In this document: positions 7,742 to 17,461 of the stretch, piece by piece
Layout of the letters: each line of letters opens with the position of its first letter
Numbering within the stretch: position 1 is the first letter of the stretch
Assembly (NCBI RefSeq): GCF_023073335.1
Contig: NZ_JADPJG010000002.1
Span: 1 to 64,000 of the forward strand
Direction: 5' to 3'
DNA from: Bradyrhizobium sp. 21
GTDB lineage: Bacteria; Pseudomonadota; Alphaproteobacteria; Rhizobiales; Xanthobacteraceae
Length of the DNA: 64,000 bases
Notes under the pieces: generated by a model
What the model was told of the DNA's origin: nothing
Database searches by the model: none
What the model saw: only the letters and a program-made list of their open reading frames with translations
Translations under genes and position numbers: made by a program

Positions 7742-9073
7742 GTGAAGAACAGGATTTCGGTCGTGGCGATGTCCGCAGGCTGGCTGGTCGCGGTTGCGAC
7801 CTGCGCGCGGGCCGAGCCGGTACTGCAGGGCAAGGATGCCTACGGCGATTGGCAGGCCGACAAGCCCGGCACCGTCAGGTTGATCCGGCCGCAGGATCTG
7901 GTCAGGCCGGGCGCCACGCGATCGGTTGCGAGTTCGTCGCGCGTGGTGCCGCGTCCGCCAGAGGCCGTGCTCCAGGTGCCGACAGGTTTCAAGATCGAGC
8001 TTTTCGCCGAGGGCCTGCGCGCCCCGCGCATCGTGCGGGTTGCGCCGAACGGCGATGTTTTCGTCGCGGAGACGCGCGCCGGCAACATCCGCGTATTGCG
8101 CGCCGGCGAAGGCGGCAAGGTCGCGACCAACGAGGTCTTTGCGAGCGGCCTGAGGCAGCCGTTTGGCATCGCCTTCTTTCCGAACGGTGACAATCCGCAA
8201 TGGGTCTATGTCGCCAACACCGACAGCGTCGTCCGCTTTCCCTATCAGGCCGGAGATCTCAAGGCGCGCGGCAAGGCGGAGACGGTCGTGGCCAGCCTGC
8301 CGCATGACGGCGGCCATTCCACCCGCGACATCGTCTTCACGCCTGACAACAAGCGCATGCTGGTGTCCGTCGGCTCGCTCAGCAACGTCGCCGAGGGCAT
8401 GGGCACGCCGCCGGGCGGATTGGAAGCGTGGTCGAAAGTGCAGCCGCTCGGCGCGGCCTGGGCCAGCGAAACCGAGCGCGCCGCCGTGCTCGCCTTCGCT
8501 CCTGACGGCAAGGAGCGGAAGATCTACGCCACCGGCATCCGCAACTGCGTCGGACTTGCGGTCCAGCCGCAGACCGGGTTGCCCTGGTGCTCGACCAATG
8601 AGCGCGACGGGCTCGGCGACGATCTCGTGCCTGACTACGTCACCAGCGTGAAGGAAGGCGCCTTCTATGGCTGGCCGTGGTTCTACATCGGTGGCAACGA
8701 AGACCCGCGCCATGCCGGCGCGCGGCCGGACCTCAATGATAAGGTGACGGTGCCCGATGTGCTGGTGCAGCCGCATTCGGCCTCGCTCGGCATGATTTTC
8801 TACCAGGGCACGCAGTTTCCGTCCGAGTACCAGGGCGACGCCTTTGCCGCCGAGCACGGCTCCTGGAACCGGTCGAAGCGCACCGGCTACAAGGTGATCC
8901 GCATCCGGATGAAGGACGGCAAGCCGACCGGCGAGTATGAGGATTTTGTCACGGGATTCGTGGTGAGCGATACCGAGGTATGGGGGCGGCCGGTCGGTGT
9001 TGCCGTGGCAAAGGATGGGGCGCTGCTGGTGTCGGAGGACGGCAACGGCACGATCTGGCGGGTGACGCATTAG
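7742..9073 (+). CDS. Periplasmic PQQ-type sugar/sorbosone dehydrogenase
   Basis: A soluble beta-propeller dehydrogenase of the glucose/sorbosone dehydrogenase family, 443 residues. GTG at 7742 follows GGGAGGGAACGAC and opens a signal peptide (NRISVVAMSAGWLVAVATCARA). The propeller begins at VPTGFKIELFAEGLRAPRI. Blade motifs include GDVFVAETRAGNIRV, GIAFFPNG and ATGIRNCVGLAVQPQTG, and the C-terminal strand is DGALLVSEDGNGTIWRV. Members may oxidise aldose sugars or sorbosone with PQQ as cofactor; the substrate is not readable here. No PQQ biosynthesis genes are nearby. Confidence 0.85.
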   Translation: MKNRISVVAMSAGWLVAVATCARAEPVLQGKDAYGDWQADKPGTVRLIRPQDLVRPGATRSVASSSRVVPRPPEAVLQVPTGFKIELFAEGLRAPRIVRVAPNGDVFVAETRAGNIRVLRAGEGGKVATNEVFASGLRQPFGIAFFPNGDNPQWVYVANTDSVVRFPYQAGDLKARGKAETVVASLPHDGGHSTRDIVFTPDNKRMLVSVGSLSNVAEGMGTPPGGLEAWSKVQPLGAAWASETERAAVLAFAPDGKERKIYATGIRNCVGLAVQPQTGLPWCSTNERDGLGDDLVPDYVTSVKEGAFYGWPWFYIGGNEDPRHAGARPDLNDKVTVPDVLVQPHSASLGMIFYQGTQFPSEYQGDAFAAEHGSWNRSKRTGYKVIRIRMKDGKPTGEYEDFVTGFVVSDTEVWGRPVGVAVAKDGALLVSEDGNGTIWRVTH

Positions 9074-9129
9074 ACCAGCGCCACCTTCTCCCACAAGGGA
9101 AGAAGGAAGCGGCACGGCGCTCGCTTCAC

Positions 9130-9930
9130 CTACCCCCGCCTCACACTGGCACCGCCATCCACCGGCAGCGTCACGCCGGTAATGAAGTTCGCCTCGTCCG
9201 ACGCCAAAAACAGCGCGGCATTCGCGACGTCCCAGCCGGTGCCCATCTTCCTGCGCAGCGGCACCTTGCTGTCGCGCTCGGCTTCGACCTCGGCGCGGGT
9301 CTTGTGCCATTCGCGGGCGCGGGTGTCGACGGCCATCGGCGTGTTCATCAGGCCGGGCAGGATGACGTTGGCGCGGATTCCGTATTCGGCGTTCTGGTAG
9401 GCAAGCTGTTCGGTGAAGGCGATCATCGCCGACTTCGTCGCCTTGTAGGCGACGTAGGGATAGGTGGTGATCGCCGCCATCGAGGAGATGTTGATGATCG
9501 CACCGCTGTTCTGCGCGCGCATGATCGGGATCACTTCTTTCGCGGCGAGAATACAGCTCTTGAGATTGATGGCGACGACACGGTCGAACGCCTCCTCGGT
9601 GATCTGCAGCAGCTCGGCGTCACCGCCGGACAGGCTGACGCCGACATTGTTGTGCAGCACGTCGATCCGGCCCCAGCGCGCTTGCGCCTCTGCCACCATC
9701 GCCTTGATGTCGGCGGACTTTGTCACGTCGGCCTTGAAGGCTGCTGCGATGCCTTGTTTTGCCGTGATCATGGCGGCGGTTTCCTGCGCCGATTCCAGAT
9801 GATGGTCGACGCATAAAACCTTCGCGCCTTCGCGTGCGAAGGTCAGCGCGGTGGCGCGGCCGTTGCCCATGCCTTCACCGGGGCTTTGCCCGGCTCCGAC
9901 CACGATGGCGACCTTGTCGTTCAGGCGCAT
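9130..9930 (-). CDS. SDR family NAD(P)-dependent oxidoreductase
   Basis: A classical short-chain dehydrogenase of 266 residues. It has the cofactor motif VVGAGQSPGEGMGNGRA (a longer Gly-rich loop than usual), the NNVG strand, Ser in NISSM, and the catalytic pair in YKATK. The end TLPVDGGASVRRG is typical. The start at 9930 follows GGGAGAAACGTT. The substrate is unknown. It is divergent from the cyo operon with about 160 bp between. Confidence 0.88.
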   Translation of the reverse strand: MRLNDKVAIVVGAGQSPGEGMGNGRATALTFAREGAKVLCVDHHLESAQETAAMITAKQGIAAAFKADVTKSADIKAMVAEAQARWGRIDVLHNNVGVSLSGGDAELLQITEEAFDRVVAINLKSCILAAKEVIPIMRAQNSGAIINISSMAAITTYPYVAYKATKSAMIAFTEQLAYQNAEYGIRANVILPGLMNTPMAVDTRAREWHKTRAEVEAERDSKVPLRRKMGTGWDVANAALFLASDEANFITGVTLPVDGGASVRRG

Positions 9931-10092
9931 AACGTTTCTCCCTGCTTTTTCATTACGATAGCACAGGCTTTGCACGTGTGCCCAAGAACTTGCCGCTGCT
10001 TAGGAACCGTGCCCACGCGCCCGCGTTTGCTGCCGGAGCCTGTCCCGCGCTAGGCTCTGTCCCGGGGCTTCCCAATCGCCAGTGGCTTGCCG

Positions 10093-10926
10093 ATGAATCT
10101 GCTCGATCCACAAGGGCCTGTGGCTGCGGCCAACAGCACCATCCTGGTCGATTCCGTCTTCATCATGCTGGCGATCGTGGTGCCGACCATTGTCGCGATC
10201 CTGGTCTTTGCGTTCTGGTTTCGCGCCTCCAATCCAAAAGCGCGCTTCCAGCCCGACTTCGTCTATTCGGGGCGCGTCGAGATGGTGGTGTGGGCGATCC
10301 CCGCGCTCACCGTCATCCTGCTCGGCGGGGTCGCCTGGATAGGCTCGCACCAACTCGACCCGGCAGCACCGGTGCCGGGGACTGGCAGCCCGGTCCGCAT
10401 CCAGGCGGTTTCGCTCGACTGGAAATGGCTCTTCATCTATCCGGACCAGCGCATTGCCACCGTCAACACGCTGACCGTGCCGGCCGGTGCGGAGCTGAAT
10501 TTCCAGCTGACGTCGTCGAGCGTGATGAACGTGTTCTTCATCCCGCAGCTCGGCAGCATGATCTACACCATGAACGGCATGGTGACGAAGCTGAACCTGC
10601 GCGCCGACAGCGAAGGCAAGCTGCATGGCCTGTCGGCGCATTTCTCGGGCGACGGCTTTCCGGACATGATGTTCGACGTCAACGTGATCTCGCCGCTCGC
10701 TTTTCCGGATTGGGTGGCTGCCACGGCGAAGAGCGACGCTGTCCTCAATGAGGAGAGCTACAAGAAGCTGATGCAGCAGGGCGTCGAAAAGGGCAGGCCG
10801 GTCTACCGGCTCGACGATCCCCGCCTGTTCGACCTGATCGCGACCCAGCACATTCCGCCAGGGCCGGGGCCGGAGCTGATCTCCGACGCCGGCCGCCCGC
10901 ACAGTGGAGGCCACGATGCTCGGTAA
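10093..10926 (+). CDS. cyoA: Cytochrome bo-type quinol oxidase subunit II (signal peptide apparently lost)
   Basis: The CuA-less subunit II of a heme-copper quinol oxidase. Two membrane helices ([18 protein letters not shown] and [18 protein letters not shown]) lead to a periplasmic cupredoxin-like domain ([37 protein letters not shown]). The first residues ([17 protein letters not shown]) match the region that normally comes just after a lipoprotein Cys. The only usable start is ATG at 10093 (or TTG at 10087), without a clear ribosome site. The upstream in-frame sequence is closed by TAG at 10051. The usual lipoprotein signal is therefore missing or frameshifted. It overlaps cyoB by 11 bp. 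Confidence 0.88.
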   Translation: MNLLDPQGPVAAANSTILVDSVFIMLAIVVPTIVAILVFAFWFRASNPKARFQPDFVYSGRVEMVVWAIPALTVILLGGVAWIGSHQLDPAAPVPGTGSPVRIQAVSLDWKWLFIYPDQRIATVNTLTVPAGAELNFQLTSSSVMNVFFIPQLGSMIYTMNGMVTKLNLRADSEGKLHGLSAHFSGDGFPDMMFDVNVISPLAFPDWVAATAKSDAVLNEESYKKLMQQGVEKGRPVYRLDDPRLFDLIATQHIPPGPGPELISDAGRPHSGGHDAR

Positions 10927-12916
10927 GCTCGATTGGTCGGCTATCCCGTTCGATCAGCCCATTCCGCTGATCGCGGGCGCGGTGGTGCTGGTCGGGATCC
11001 TGGCAGTGCTGATCTGGGTCGTGGTTAAGGGGCATCTGCCCTATCTCTGGCACGAATGGATCACCAGCGTCGATCACAAGCGCATTGGCGTCATGTACAT
11101 CCTGCTGGCCTCGGTGATGCTGCTGCGCGGCGGCAGCGACGCCATCATGATGCGGATCCAGCAGGCGGTCGCCTACCAGTCGCAGGGCTATCTGCCGCCC
11201 GAGCACTACAACCAGATCTTCTCAGCGCACGGCACCATTATGATCTTCTTCGTGGCGATGCCGTTCGTGATCGGGCTGATGAACCTCGTCGTGCCGCTCC
11301 AGCTCGGGGTACGCGATGTGGCTTTCCCGACGCTCAACTCGGTCGGTTTCTGGCTGACCGCGACCGGCGCGCTGCTGGTCAATCTCTCGCTCGTGATTGG
11401 CGAATTCGCCCGCACGGGCTGGCTCGCCTTTCCGCCGCTGTCGGAATTGTCCTATTCGCCGGGCGTCGGCGTCGACTATTACGCGTGGTCGCTGCAGATC
11501 TCCGGCGTCGGCACGCTGGTGGCCGGCATCAATCTTGTCACGACCGTGCTGAAGCTGCGGACCAAGGGCATGAACTATCTGCGCATGCCGATGTTCTGCT
11601 GGACCACGCTGGCCTCGAACCTCCTGATCGTCGCGGCCTTCCCGATTCTCACCGCCACGCTCGCGATGCTGCTGCTCGACCGCTATCTCGGCTTCCACTT
11701 CTTTACCAACGAAGCCGGCGGCAACGTCATGATGTTCATGAATTTGATCTGGGCCTGGGGGCATCCGGAAGTCTACATCCTCGTGCTGCCGGCCTTCGGC
11801 ATCTTCTCCGAGGTGGTGTCGACGTTCTCCGGCAAGGCGCTGTTCGGCTATCGCTCCATGGTGCTCGCCACCATGGCGATCTGCATCATTTCCTTCATGG
11901 TCTGGCTGCATCATTTTTTCACGATGGGCGCCGGCCCCGACGTCAACGCGATCTTCGGCATCGCCAGCATGATCATCGCAATACCGACAGGCGTGAAGAT
12001 CTACAACTGGCTGTTCACGATGTATGGCGGCCGCATCCGCTTCGAGACGCCGATGCTGTGGTCGATAGGCTTCATGGTCACCTTCATTGTCGGCGGTTTG
12101 ACCGGAGTCTTGCTCGCGGTGCCGCCGGCCGATTTCATGCTCCACAACAGCATGTTCCTGGTCGCGCATTTCCACAACGTCATTATCGGCGGCGTGCTGT
12201 TCGGTGCCTTCGCTGGCTTTGAATACTGGTTCCCGAAGGCGTTCGGCTTTCGGCTCGACGAACGCTGGGGCAAGCTCGCGTTCTGGTTCACCTTTCTCGG
12301 CTTTTTCATCACCTTCGTCCCGCTCTATATCGCCGGGATGCTCGGCATGACGCGGCGGATGCAGCACTATGATGTCGCGGCATGGCGGCCGTGGATGATC
12401 GTGGCGGCCGTCGGCATGGCTGTGCTCACGATCGGGGTGATCTGCCAGATCATGCAGATCGTGGTCAGCATCCGCAACCGCGAGGCCCTGCGCGACCGCA
12501 CCGGCGATCCCTGGGACGGCCGCTCGCTGGAATGGGCAACCTCGTCGCCGCCGCCAGTGTTCAATTTCGCCTTCGATCCCGACGTGCGCGGCGAGGACGC
12601 CTATTGGGATCTGAAGGCTCACGCCAAGCGACAATCGCTCGAGCATGAACCGCCGGAATACCACGACATCGAGATGCCCCGGAATTCGCCGACCGGATTC
12701 GTCTGCGCGTTCTTCGCCACCATCATGGGCTTTGCGCTGATCTGGCACATCTGGTGGATGGTGATTCTGGGCGGCCTGGGCGCTTGGGCGACCTTTGTCG
12801 TGTTCGCCTGGCGCGACCATGACGAATACGTCATTCCGGCCGATGAAGTCGCGCGCATCGATCGCGTCTCCATCGAGGACCGGCGCAATCTCGTCAGCAT
12901 GGCGGGGTCTGTCTGA
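10916..12916 (+). CDS. cyoB: Cytochrome bo-type quinol oxidase subunit I
   Basis: The catalytic subunit, 666 residues, with 14-15 predicted membrane helices. It carries the heme/CuB motifs [14 protein letters not shown] (His-Tyr crosslink region), [10 protein letters not shown] (the two CuB histidines) and [11 protein letters not shown] (heme ligands). The loop [18 protein letters not shown] at the N-terminus is typical of cyo-type enzymes. Start 10916 has GGAGG six bases upstream. It is translationally coupled to both neighbours (11-bp overlap with cyoA, 1-bp overlap with cyoC). It should reduce O2 to water using ubiquinol and pump protons. Confidence 0.96.
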   Translation: MLGKLDWSAIPFDQPIPLIAGAVVLVGILAVLIWVVVKGHLPYLWHEWITSVDHKRIGVMYILLASVMLLRGGSDAIMMRIQQAVAYQSQGYLPPEHYNQIFSAHGTIMIFFVAMPFVIGLMNLVVPLQLGVRDVAFPTLNSVGFWLTATGALLVNLSLVIGEFARTGWLAFPPLSELSYSPGVGVDYYAWSLQISGVGTLVAGINLVTTVLKLRTKGMNYLRMPMFCWTTLASNLLIVAAFPILTATLAMLLLDRYLGFHFFTNEAGGNVMMFMNLIWAWGHPEVYILVLPAFGIFSEVVSTFSGKALFGYRSMVLATMAICIISFMVWLHHFFTMGAGPDVNAIFGIASMIIAIPTGVKIYNWLFTMYGGRIRFETPMLWSIGFMVTFIVGGLTGVLLAVPPADFMLHNSMFLVAHFHNVIIGGVLFGAFAGFEYWFPKAFGFRLDERWGKLAFWFTFLGFFITFVPLYIAGMLGMTRRMQHYDVAAWRPWMIVAAVGMAVLTIGVICQIMQIVVSIRNREALRDRTGDPWDGRSLEWATSSPPPVFNFAFDPDVRGEDAYWDLKAHAKRQSLEHEPPEYHDIEMPRNSPTGFVCAFFATIMGFALIWHIWWMVILGGLGAWATFVVFAWRDHDEYVIPADEVARIDRVSIEDRRNLVSMAGSV

Positions 12917-13557
12917 TGTCGATGACCGCAACCGCCGGCCGCGCCCATGCCGACCCGCATCATATCGGCCGTACCGCCGAACATGAAGGACCGGCGCCAA
13001 AGCGCATCGTGACTGCCTACGGCTTCTGGATCTTCCTGCTCTCCGACATCGTGATGTTCTCGTGCTTTTTTGCAGCCTACGCGGTGCTGTCTGGCCAGAC
13101 CGCCGATGGCCCGAAGGGCACGGAGATCTTCGAGCCGCGAAACGTGGCGATCGAGACGGTCTGCCTGCTGTTGTCGAGTTTTACGTGCGGCATGGCCAGT
13201 ATCGCGGCCGATGTCCGCAACCGGTTCTGGTTCTACCTCGGCATGGCCGTGACCTGCGGGCTCGGACTGGTGTTCCTCATCATCGAGTTCCGCGAATTCG
13301 CCGATCTCGTCTCCCGCGGCTATGGGCCGTCGCGCAGCGCCTTCCTCACGGCGTTCTTCTCGCTGGTCGGGTGCCACGGGCTGCATGTCTCGGCCGGCGT
13401 GCTGTGGCTGCTGACCATGATGGCCCAGGTCTTCGCCAAAGGCTTTCGCGCCGACGTTCTGCGCCGGATGATGTGCTTTGCGCTGTTCTGGCACGCGCTC
13501 GACATCGTCTGGGTCGGGGTCTTTTCCGTGGTCTACCTGCTTGGGAGTGGCGGATGA
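12916..13557 (+). CDS. cyoC: Cytochrome bo-type quinol oxidase subunit III
   Basis: A 213-residue membrane subunit with five predicted helices. Family marks are YGFWIFLLSDIVMFSCFFAAY, the FFSLVGCHGLHVSAGVLWL helix and the last helix FWHALDIVWVGVFSVVYL. Start and the preceding stop overlap in TGATG. The Asp/Glu-lined helices help structure the oxidase; it has no redox centre of its own. It overlaps cyoD by 4 bp. Confidence 0.95.
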   Translation: MSMTATAGRAHADPHHIGRTAEHEGPAPKRIVTAYGFWIFLLSDIVMFSCFFAAYAVLSGQTADGPKGTEIFEPRNVAIETVCLLLSSFTCGMASIAADVRNRFWFYLGMAVTCGLGLVFLIIEFREFADLVSRGYGPSRSAFLTAFFSLVGCHGLHVSAGVLWLLTMMAQVFAKGFRADVLRRMMCFALFWHALDIVWVGVFSVVYLLGSGG

Positions 13558-13943
13558 GCGACCAGACGCATATGCCGGCCGGCCATGACCTTGCGCCGGG
13601 CGACGAGGAGCAACACAGTGTCGGCGCACGCATTCTCGGCTACGTCGTCGGCGTTGTGCTTGCGCTGCTGCTGACGGCGACCTCGTTCTTCATCGCCGGC
13701 ACCGATCTGGTCTGGCAGCCTTCCATTCCCGTCGCCCTGATTGTGCTGGCCATCGCCCAGATGGGCGTGCATCTCGTGTTCTTTCTGCACATCACCACCG
13801 GCCCTGACAACACCAACAACGTGCTTGCGCTGGCGTTCGGGCTGCTGGTGGTCTTTCTGGTGGTCGGTGGCACCGTCTGGATCATGGGGCATCTGAATGC
13901 GAACATGCCGCCGATGGATCAGATCATGCAGATGCGCCGTTAG
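13554..13943 (+). CDS. cyoD: Cytochrome bo-type quinol oxidase subunit IV
   Basis: A 129-residue protein with three membrane helices (ILGYVVGVVLALLLTATSF, IPVALIVLAIAQMGVHLVFFL, LALAFGLLVVFLVVGGTVW). The AQMGVHLVFFLHI stretch is diagnostic for the small subunit IV of bo-type oxidases. It begins inside the last codons of cyoC (ATGA overlap). It closes the operon, and no cyoE heme O synthase gene follows in the window. Confidence 0.94.
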   Translation: MSDQTHMPAGHDLAPGDEEQHSVGARILGYVVGVVLALLLTATSFFIAGTDLVWQPSIPVALIVLAIAQMGVHLVFFLHITTGPDNTNNVLALAFGLLVVFLVVGGTVWIMGHLNANMPPMDQIMQMRR

Positions 13944-13964
13944 CGCATGGTGCAAAAAAGAAGA

Positions 13965-13986
13965 GCCGCTTGTTGTGGCAAGCGGC
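13965..13986. terminator. Hairpin downstream of cyoABCD
   Basis: A perfect 8-bp stem (GCCGCTTG, loop TTGTGG, CAAGCGGC) begins 22 bp after the cyoD stop. There is no T-run after it, so it could end transcription weakly or protect the 3' end of the mRNA. The remaining bases to 14162 show no gene. Confidence 0.5.
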
Positions 13987-14162
13987 CCAAGTCTAGGGAG
14001 GAAACGCCCGAGCAAAGCAATCAGGCCGGAGCCGGATTGCCGCCAAGGAAACGCTCGCGCAAAGCGCTTGCGTACGTCTACAAATGCAGCAACTCCCGAT
14101 AGAGTTCAATTCCGGATCAATACTGTCTCCGGCTACCGCTCACGGGCGCGTGATGGGCTTCG

Positions 14163-14951
14163 TCATTTCGGCCGGCGGCAATTATAGGCCTTGCGGAAGC
14201 CTGCGGCCTGGGCGTCGTCCTCCGAGCAGAACCAGCGGTCCGGCTTGGTGGTCGCGGGATAACTCGGGCAGCCCCGCAGATGATAAATGCCGATATTGCC
14301 GGTGACGCGTGCGCGCACCGCGAGCTTGCCCTTGATGCCACAGCTCGGCGGCATCGTCAGATCGTCGGGAAACAACACCGCGCGAATCTCCTTGTCGCGG
14401 TCGGCGCGGCAGGCGGCGCCCAGCAGCGCGCCGTCCTTCTTGCCGGTGCGGAATTCTTGCGGTGCAACAAAGCAGCCCTTCCAGATCCCGGCTGTGGCCG
14501 ATTTGGCGTCGGACGCCGCCGGCTTGACGTTCGCCTTGATCGGCTCGCGCGCGATGGCATAGCCGAGCTTGACCAGTTGCTCGTTCAAGCTGGTCTTGTC
14601 GCCCTCGGCGGTGCAGATCGCGCGGTGCCGTTTGCCGAAGCTTTTTTCGGGCCCGACATCGTCGCAACGCACGGTTCGCTTGCCGATCAGCTTGGCGAGC
14701 TGGTCGCGGGCCTCGATGCCGCAGGTCCAGGGATCGGCGTGATCGTCGATGCAGACCTGGTCCAGCTCGGGCGCGTCGACACCGTCGAGGCGGTAGGTGA
14801 CGTCGCCGAGCTGGATGGCGTTGCCGTCGCGGACCGTCGCGGCGGCGGTCAGCGCGGAGGCGGGGTTGCAGGTGCCCAGAAATCCGGACAGAGCGAGAAA
14901 GGAAACGAGCGCGAAAGCGCGGGCGGCGGCAAATGAATTCTCGAAGGACAT
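14163..14951 (-). CDS. Exported thermonuclease (SNase-like) family protein
   Basis: A 262-residue secreted protein with a staphylococcal-nuclease-like fold. After the signal peptide ([20 protein letters not shown]) come the strands [28 protein letters not shown], which match the family opening (RVIDGDTI, LxGIDAPE). They are followed by [16 protein letters not shown] and the second-half strand [13 protein letters not shown]. The first acidic metal residue of the classic motif appears as Asp in RDGN. The 110-residue C-terminal extension has paired Cys ([21 protein letters not shown]) and is probably disulfide-bonded. Whether it still cuts nucleic acid is uncertain. It converges on cyoD. Confidence 0.82.
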   Translation of the reverse strand: MSFENSFAAARAFALVSFLALSGFLGTCNPASALTAAATVRDGNAIQLGDVTYRLDGVDAPELDQVCIDDHADPWTCGIEARDQLAKLIGKRTVRCDDVGPEKSFGKRHRAICTAEGDKTSLNEQLVKLGYAIAREPIKANVKPAASDAKSATAGIWKGCFVAPQEFRTGKKDGALLGAACRADRDKEIRAVLFPDDLTMPPSCGIKGKLAVRARVTGNIGIYHLRGCPSYPATTKPDRWFCSEDDAQAAGFRKAYNCRRPK

Positions 14952-15149
14952 AAGGTCTCGCTATCGATTGCTCTCTCGCCTTGTTCCTAGCATCCGGATG
15001 TGGCGATACCAATGGTCTGCGCCCTGCGAAGTGCGACATTCCGGCCCCGCGGCTTTACTCAGCCGTAGCTCTGATCCTATCGTTCGCCGGCCTCGTTGAC
15101 CGCGAAGGCCGAATCGCCCGGGAAGCGGCGAGGGGAGGAAGAGGCTGCG

Positions 15150-16748
15150 ATGAAAGACCCCGTGGACGTCCTGATCATCGGCGCCGGCGCTTCAGGCGCG
15201 GCAGTCGCATGGTCGCTGGCCGAGACCAAGATGCATATTCTCTGCCTGGAGCAGGGCGGCTGGATGAATCCGGCGGAATACCCCAGCACGGGCCGCGACT
15301 GGGAGGCCAAGTTCTACGGCGAGTGGTCGTCGAGCCCGAACATCCGCGGCCGGCCCGAGGACTATCCGATCAACGACGACAATTCGCCGATCAAGGTCGT
15401 CAACTACAACGCAGTCGGCGGCTCGACGGTGATGTACACCGCGCACTGGCCGCGGCTGCATCCCTCCGACTTCAAGGTCAAGACGCTCGACGGCGTCGCC
15501 GACGACTGGCCGATCGACTACGACGCCCTGACCCCGTTCTTCGAGGAGAACGACCGCATCATGGGCACGTCAGGGCTGTCAGGGGATCCGCTGTCGCCCC
15601 TGACGCATCCGCCGATGCCGCAGCAGCCGCTCGGATTGTCCGGGGCCATCATCGGCAAGGCCATGAACAAGCTCGGCTGGCACTGGTGGCCGTCGGATAC
15701 GACGGTCGCGACCATGGACTACGAGGGCCGCGCGCGCTGCATCAATCTCGGCCATTGCACGCCGGCCTGCGCGCAAGGCGCGAAATCCTCGACCGACATC
15801 ACCTATTGGCCGCACGCGATCCGCGCCGGCGTCGAGCTGCGCACCCATTGCCGGGTGCGCGAGATCACCACCGCCGAGAACGGCATGGCCACCGGTGTGG
15901 TCTATTATGACAAGGACGGCGTCGAGCAGTTTCAGCCGGCGCATGTCGTCATCATCGCCTGCAACGGCGTCGGAACGCCGCGGCTCTTGCTGAACTCGGC
16001 GTCGAACCGCTTTCCGAACGGGCTTGCCAATTCGTCGGGCCTCGTCGGCAAGAATTTGATGTTCCATCCATATGCGCAGATCTACGGCTATGTGAAGGAG
16101 CCGACCGACAGCAACCGCGCACCGCCGACCTGCCTGTGGAGCAAGGAGTGGTACGACACGGACCTGTCGCGCGGCTTCGTGCGCGGCTACGGCGTTCAGT
16201 TCGTGCGCGGCGCCGGGCCGGTATTCGAGGCTGTCGTTAGCGAGCAGAAGGGAGTTCTGCCGTGGGGCGCCGATCATCACCGCGTCTTCCGCAAGCTCAA
16301 CGGCCATCGGCTGGGTTTCTCCGCGATCTGCGAGGACCTCCCGGAAGAGCATAACCAGGTCACGCTCGATCCGGAATTGAAGGACAGCCACGGCATTCCG
16401 GCGCCGAAGATCGACTACACGATCAGCGAGAATAGCCGGAAGATGATGGAGCATGCGCTCGCGCGCGGCCGCGAGGTCCTCGATACCGCGGGGGCGAGCG
16501 ACATCTGCGTCAACTCGCCGATCCCGTGGGGCGGCTGGCACCTGCTCGGCACGGCACGCATGGGCGCCGACCCCGAGCGCTCCGTCGTCAACGAATGGGG
16601 CCGTTCGCACGACGTGAAGAACCTCTTCATCGTCGACGGCAGCATCTTCGTCACCTCGGGCGGGGTGAACCCGACGTCCACCATACAGGCCCTCGCGCTC
16701 TACATCGCCGACCAGATGAAGCAGCGTCTCGCCAATTTGTTTGATTGA
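15150..16748 (+). CDS. GMC-family FAD oxidoreductase (large subunit)
   Basis: A 532-residue flavoprotein of the glucose-methanol-choline family, in the branch used as large subunit of membrane gluconate/sugar dehydrogenases. The FAD motif GAGASGAAVAW lies at residues 11-21. AVGGSTVMYT and the LGHCTPACAQGAKSS Cys pair mark the gluconate-dehydrogenase-like group. The C-terminal motif GTARMGADP and VDGSIFVTSGGVNPTSTIQALA hold the catalytic region. Start 15150 follows GGGAGGAAGAGG. The small-subunit gene follows 198 bp later across a repeat element. The partner cytochrome c subunit is not in the window. Confidence 0.88.
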   Translation: MKDPVDVLIIGAGASGAAVAWSLAETKMHILCLEQGGWMNPAEYPSTGRDWEAKFYGEWSSSPNIRGRPEDYPINDDNSPIKVVNYNAVGGSTVMYTAHWPRLHPSDFKVKTLDGVADDWPIDYDALTPFFEENDRIMGTSGLSGDPLSPLTHPPMPQQPLGLSGAIIGKAMNKLGWHWWPSDTTVATMDYEGRARCINLGHCTPACAQGAKSSTDITYWPHAIRAGVELRTHCRVREITTAENGMATGVVYYDKDGVEQFQPAHVVIIACNGVGTPRLLLNSASNRFPNGLANSSGLVGKNLMFHPYAQIYGYVKEPTDSNRAPPTCLWSKEWYDTDLSRGFVRGYGVQFVRGAGPVFEAVVSEQKGVLPWGADHHRVFRKLNGHRLGFSAICEDLPEEHNQVTLDPELKDSHGIPAPKIDYTISENSRKMMEHALARGREVLDTAGASDICVNSPIPWGGWHLLGTARMGADPERSVVNEWGRSHDVKNLFIVDGSIFVTSGGVNPTSTIQALALYIADQMKQRLANLFD

Positions 16749-16786
16749 GAATGATGCAGAACAAAGCGACCTCCGCATTCGATGCA

Positions 16787-16904
16787 CCTCTCCCGCTTGC
16801 GGGAGAGGTCGGTACGAAGTGCCGGGTGAGGGTTCTCTCCTCTGGGGGAGTCTCTCTGTGGAAGCACCCTCCCCCTGACCCTCCCCCGCAGGCGGGGGAG
16901 GGAG
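16787..16904. repeat. Palindromic intergenic repeat, copy 1
   Basis: The element starts with the hairpin ACCTCTCCCGC/GCGGGAGAGGT and ends with CCCTCCCCCGC/GGCGGGGGAGGG. Between them lies the conserved linker GGGTGAGG. A second copy with the same plan is at 28111-28228. This one separates the two GMC dehydrogenase subunit genes and may stabilise or attenuate their transcript. Confidence 0.85.
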
Positions 16905-16946
16905 CGCACTGTCACCGCGGTTGTAAAGTTCTGACGAGAGGACACG

Positions 16947-17396
16947 ATGCCTGATCCACTCTCCCTCACGCCGCGGCAGCGCGACGACCTTCGCACCATC
17001 GCCGCGATGATCGTTCCCGCCAGCGACGAGTACAAGATGCCCGGCGCCGACGACCCCGCGATCCAGGCCGACATGCTGGGGACGCTGGGGCGGGACGCCA
17101 AATTGGTGGCGGCAGCGCTCGACCATCTAGCGCGGCTTGCGGGCCAACCGTTCGCCGAGCTCGATGCGGCGAAGCGGGATGCGGTGGCGCGGGAATTTCG
17201 CAGTTCCGGCGGCGCGGCCGCCGCAACGCTCGTCCGCGTCGTGCTGCAATGCTACTACCGCGACGATCGGGTGCTGCGGTCGCTCGGGCTGGAGCTGCGC
17301 GCGCCGTTCCCCATGGGCTACGTGCTGGAGGATGGCGACTGGTCGCTGCTCGACCCGGTCAAGGCAAGAGTAGGCACGCTGCGACGGGGGGCCTAG
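16947..17396 (+). CDS. Small subunit of GMC dehydrogenase (gluconate 2-dehydrogenase subunit 3-like)
   Basis: A 149-residue protein. LTPRQRDDLRTIAAMIVPASDEYKMPGADD is the usual opening of the subunit 3 family, and the end CYYRDDRVLRSLGLELRAPFPMGYVLEDGDWSLLDPV is typical too. Many homologues carry a Tat signal that exports the large subunit along with them; none is visible here, so the complex may stay in the cytoplasm. It helps assemble or stabilise the FAD subunit. It is downstream of the GMC gene on the same strand. Confidence 0.78.
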   Translation: MPDPLSLTPRQRDDLRTIAAMIVPASDEYKMPGADDPAIQADMLGTLGRDAKLVAAALDHLARLAGQPFAELDAAKRDAVAREFRSSGGAAAATLVRVVLQCYYRDDRVLRSLGLELRAPFPMGYVLEDGDWSLLDPVKARVGTLRRGA

Positions 17397-17461
17397 CAGC
17401 CCGCGCCACTTGCGCGGGAGGGAACAGGCCACCATCTGTGTGAGCCTCAAGGACTCTTGCC

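Noticed and set aside
11222..13000. 592-residue minus-strand frame opposite cyoB
   Set aside because: His/Asp/Glu-rich shadow of membrane-protein codons; no start signal or family.
16749..16786. Separate promoter for the GMC small subunit
   Set aside because: No convincing -35/-10 elements; the gap is filled by the repeat and read-through is simpler.
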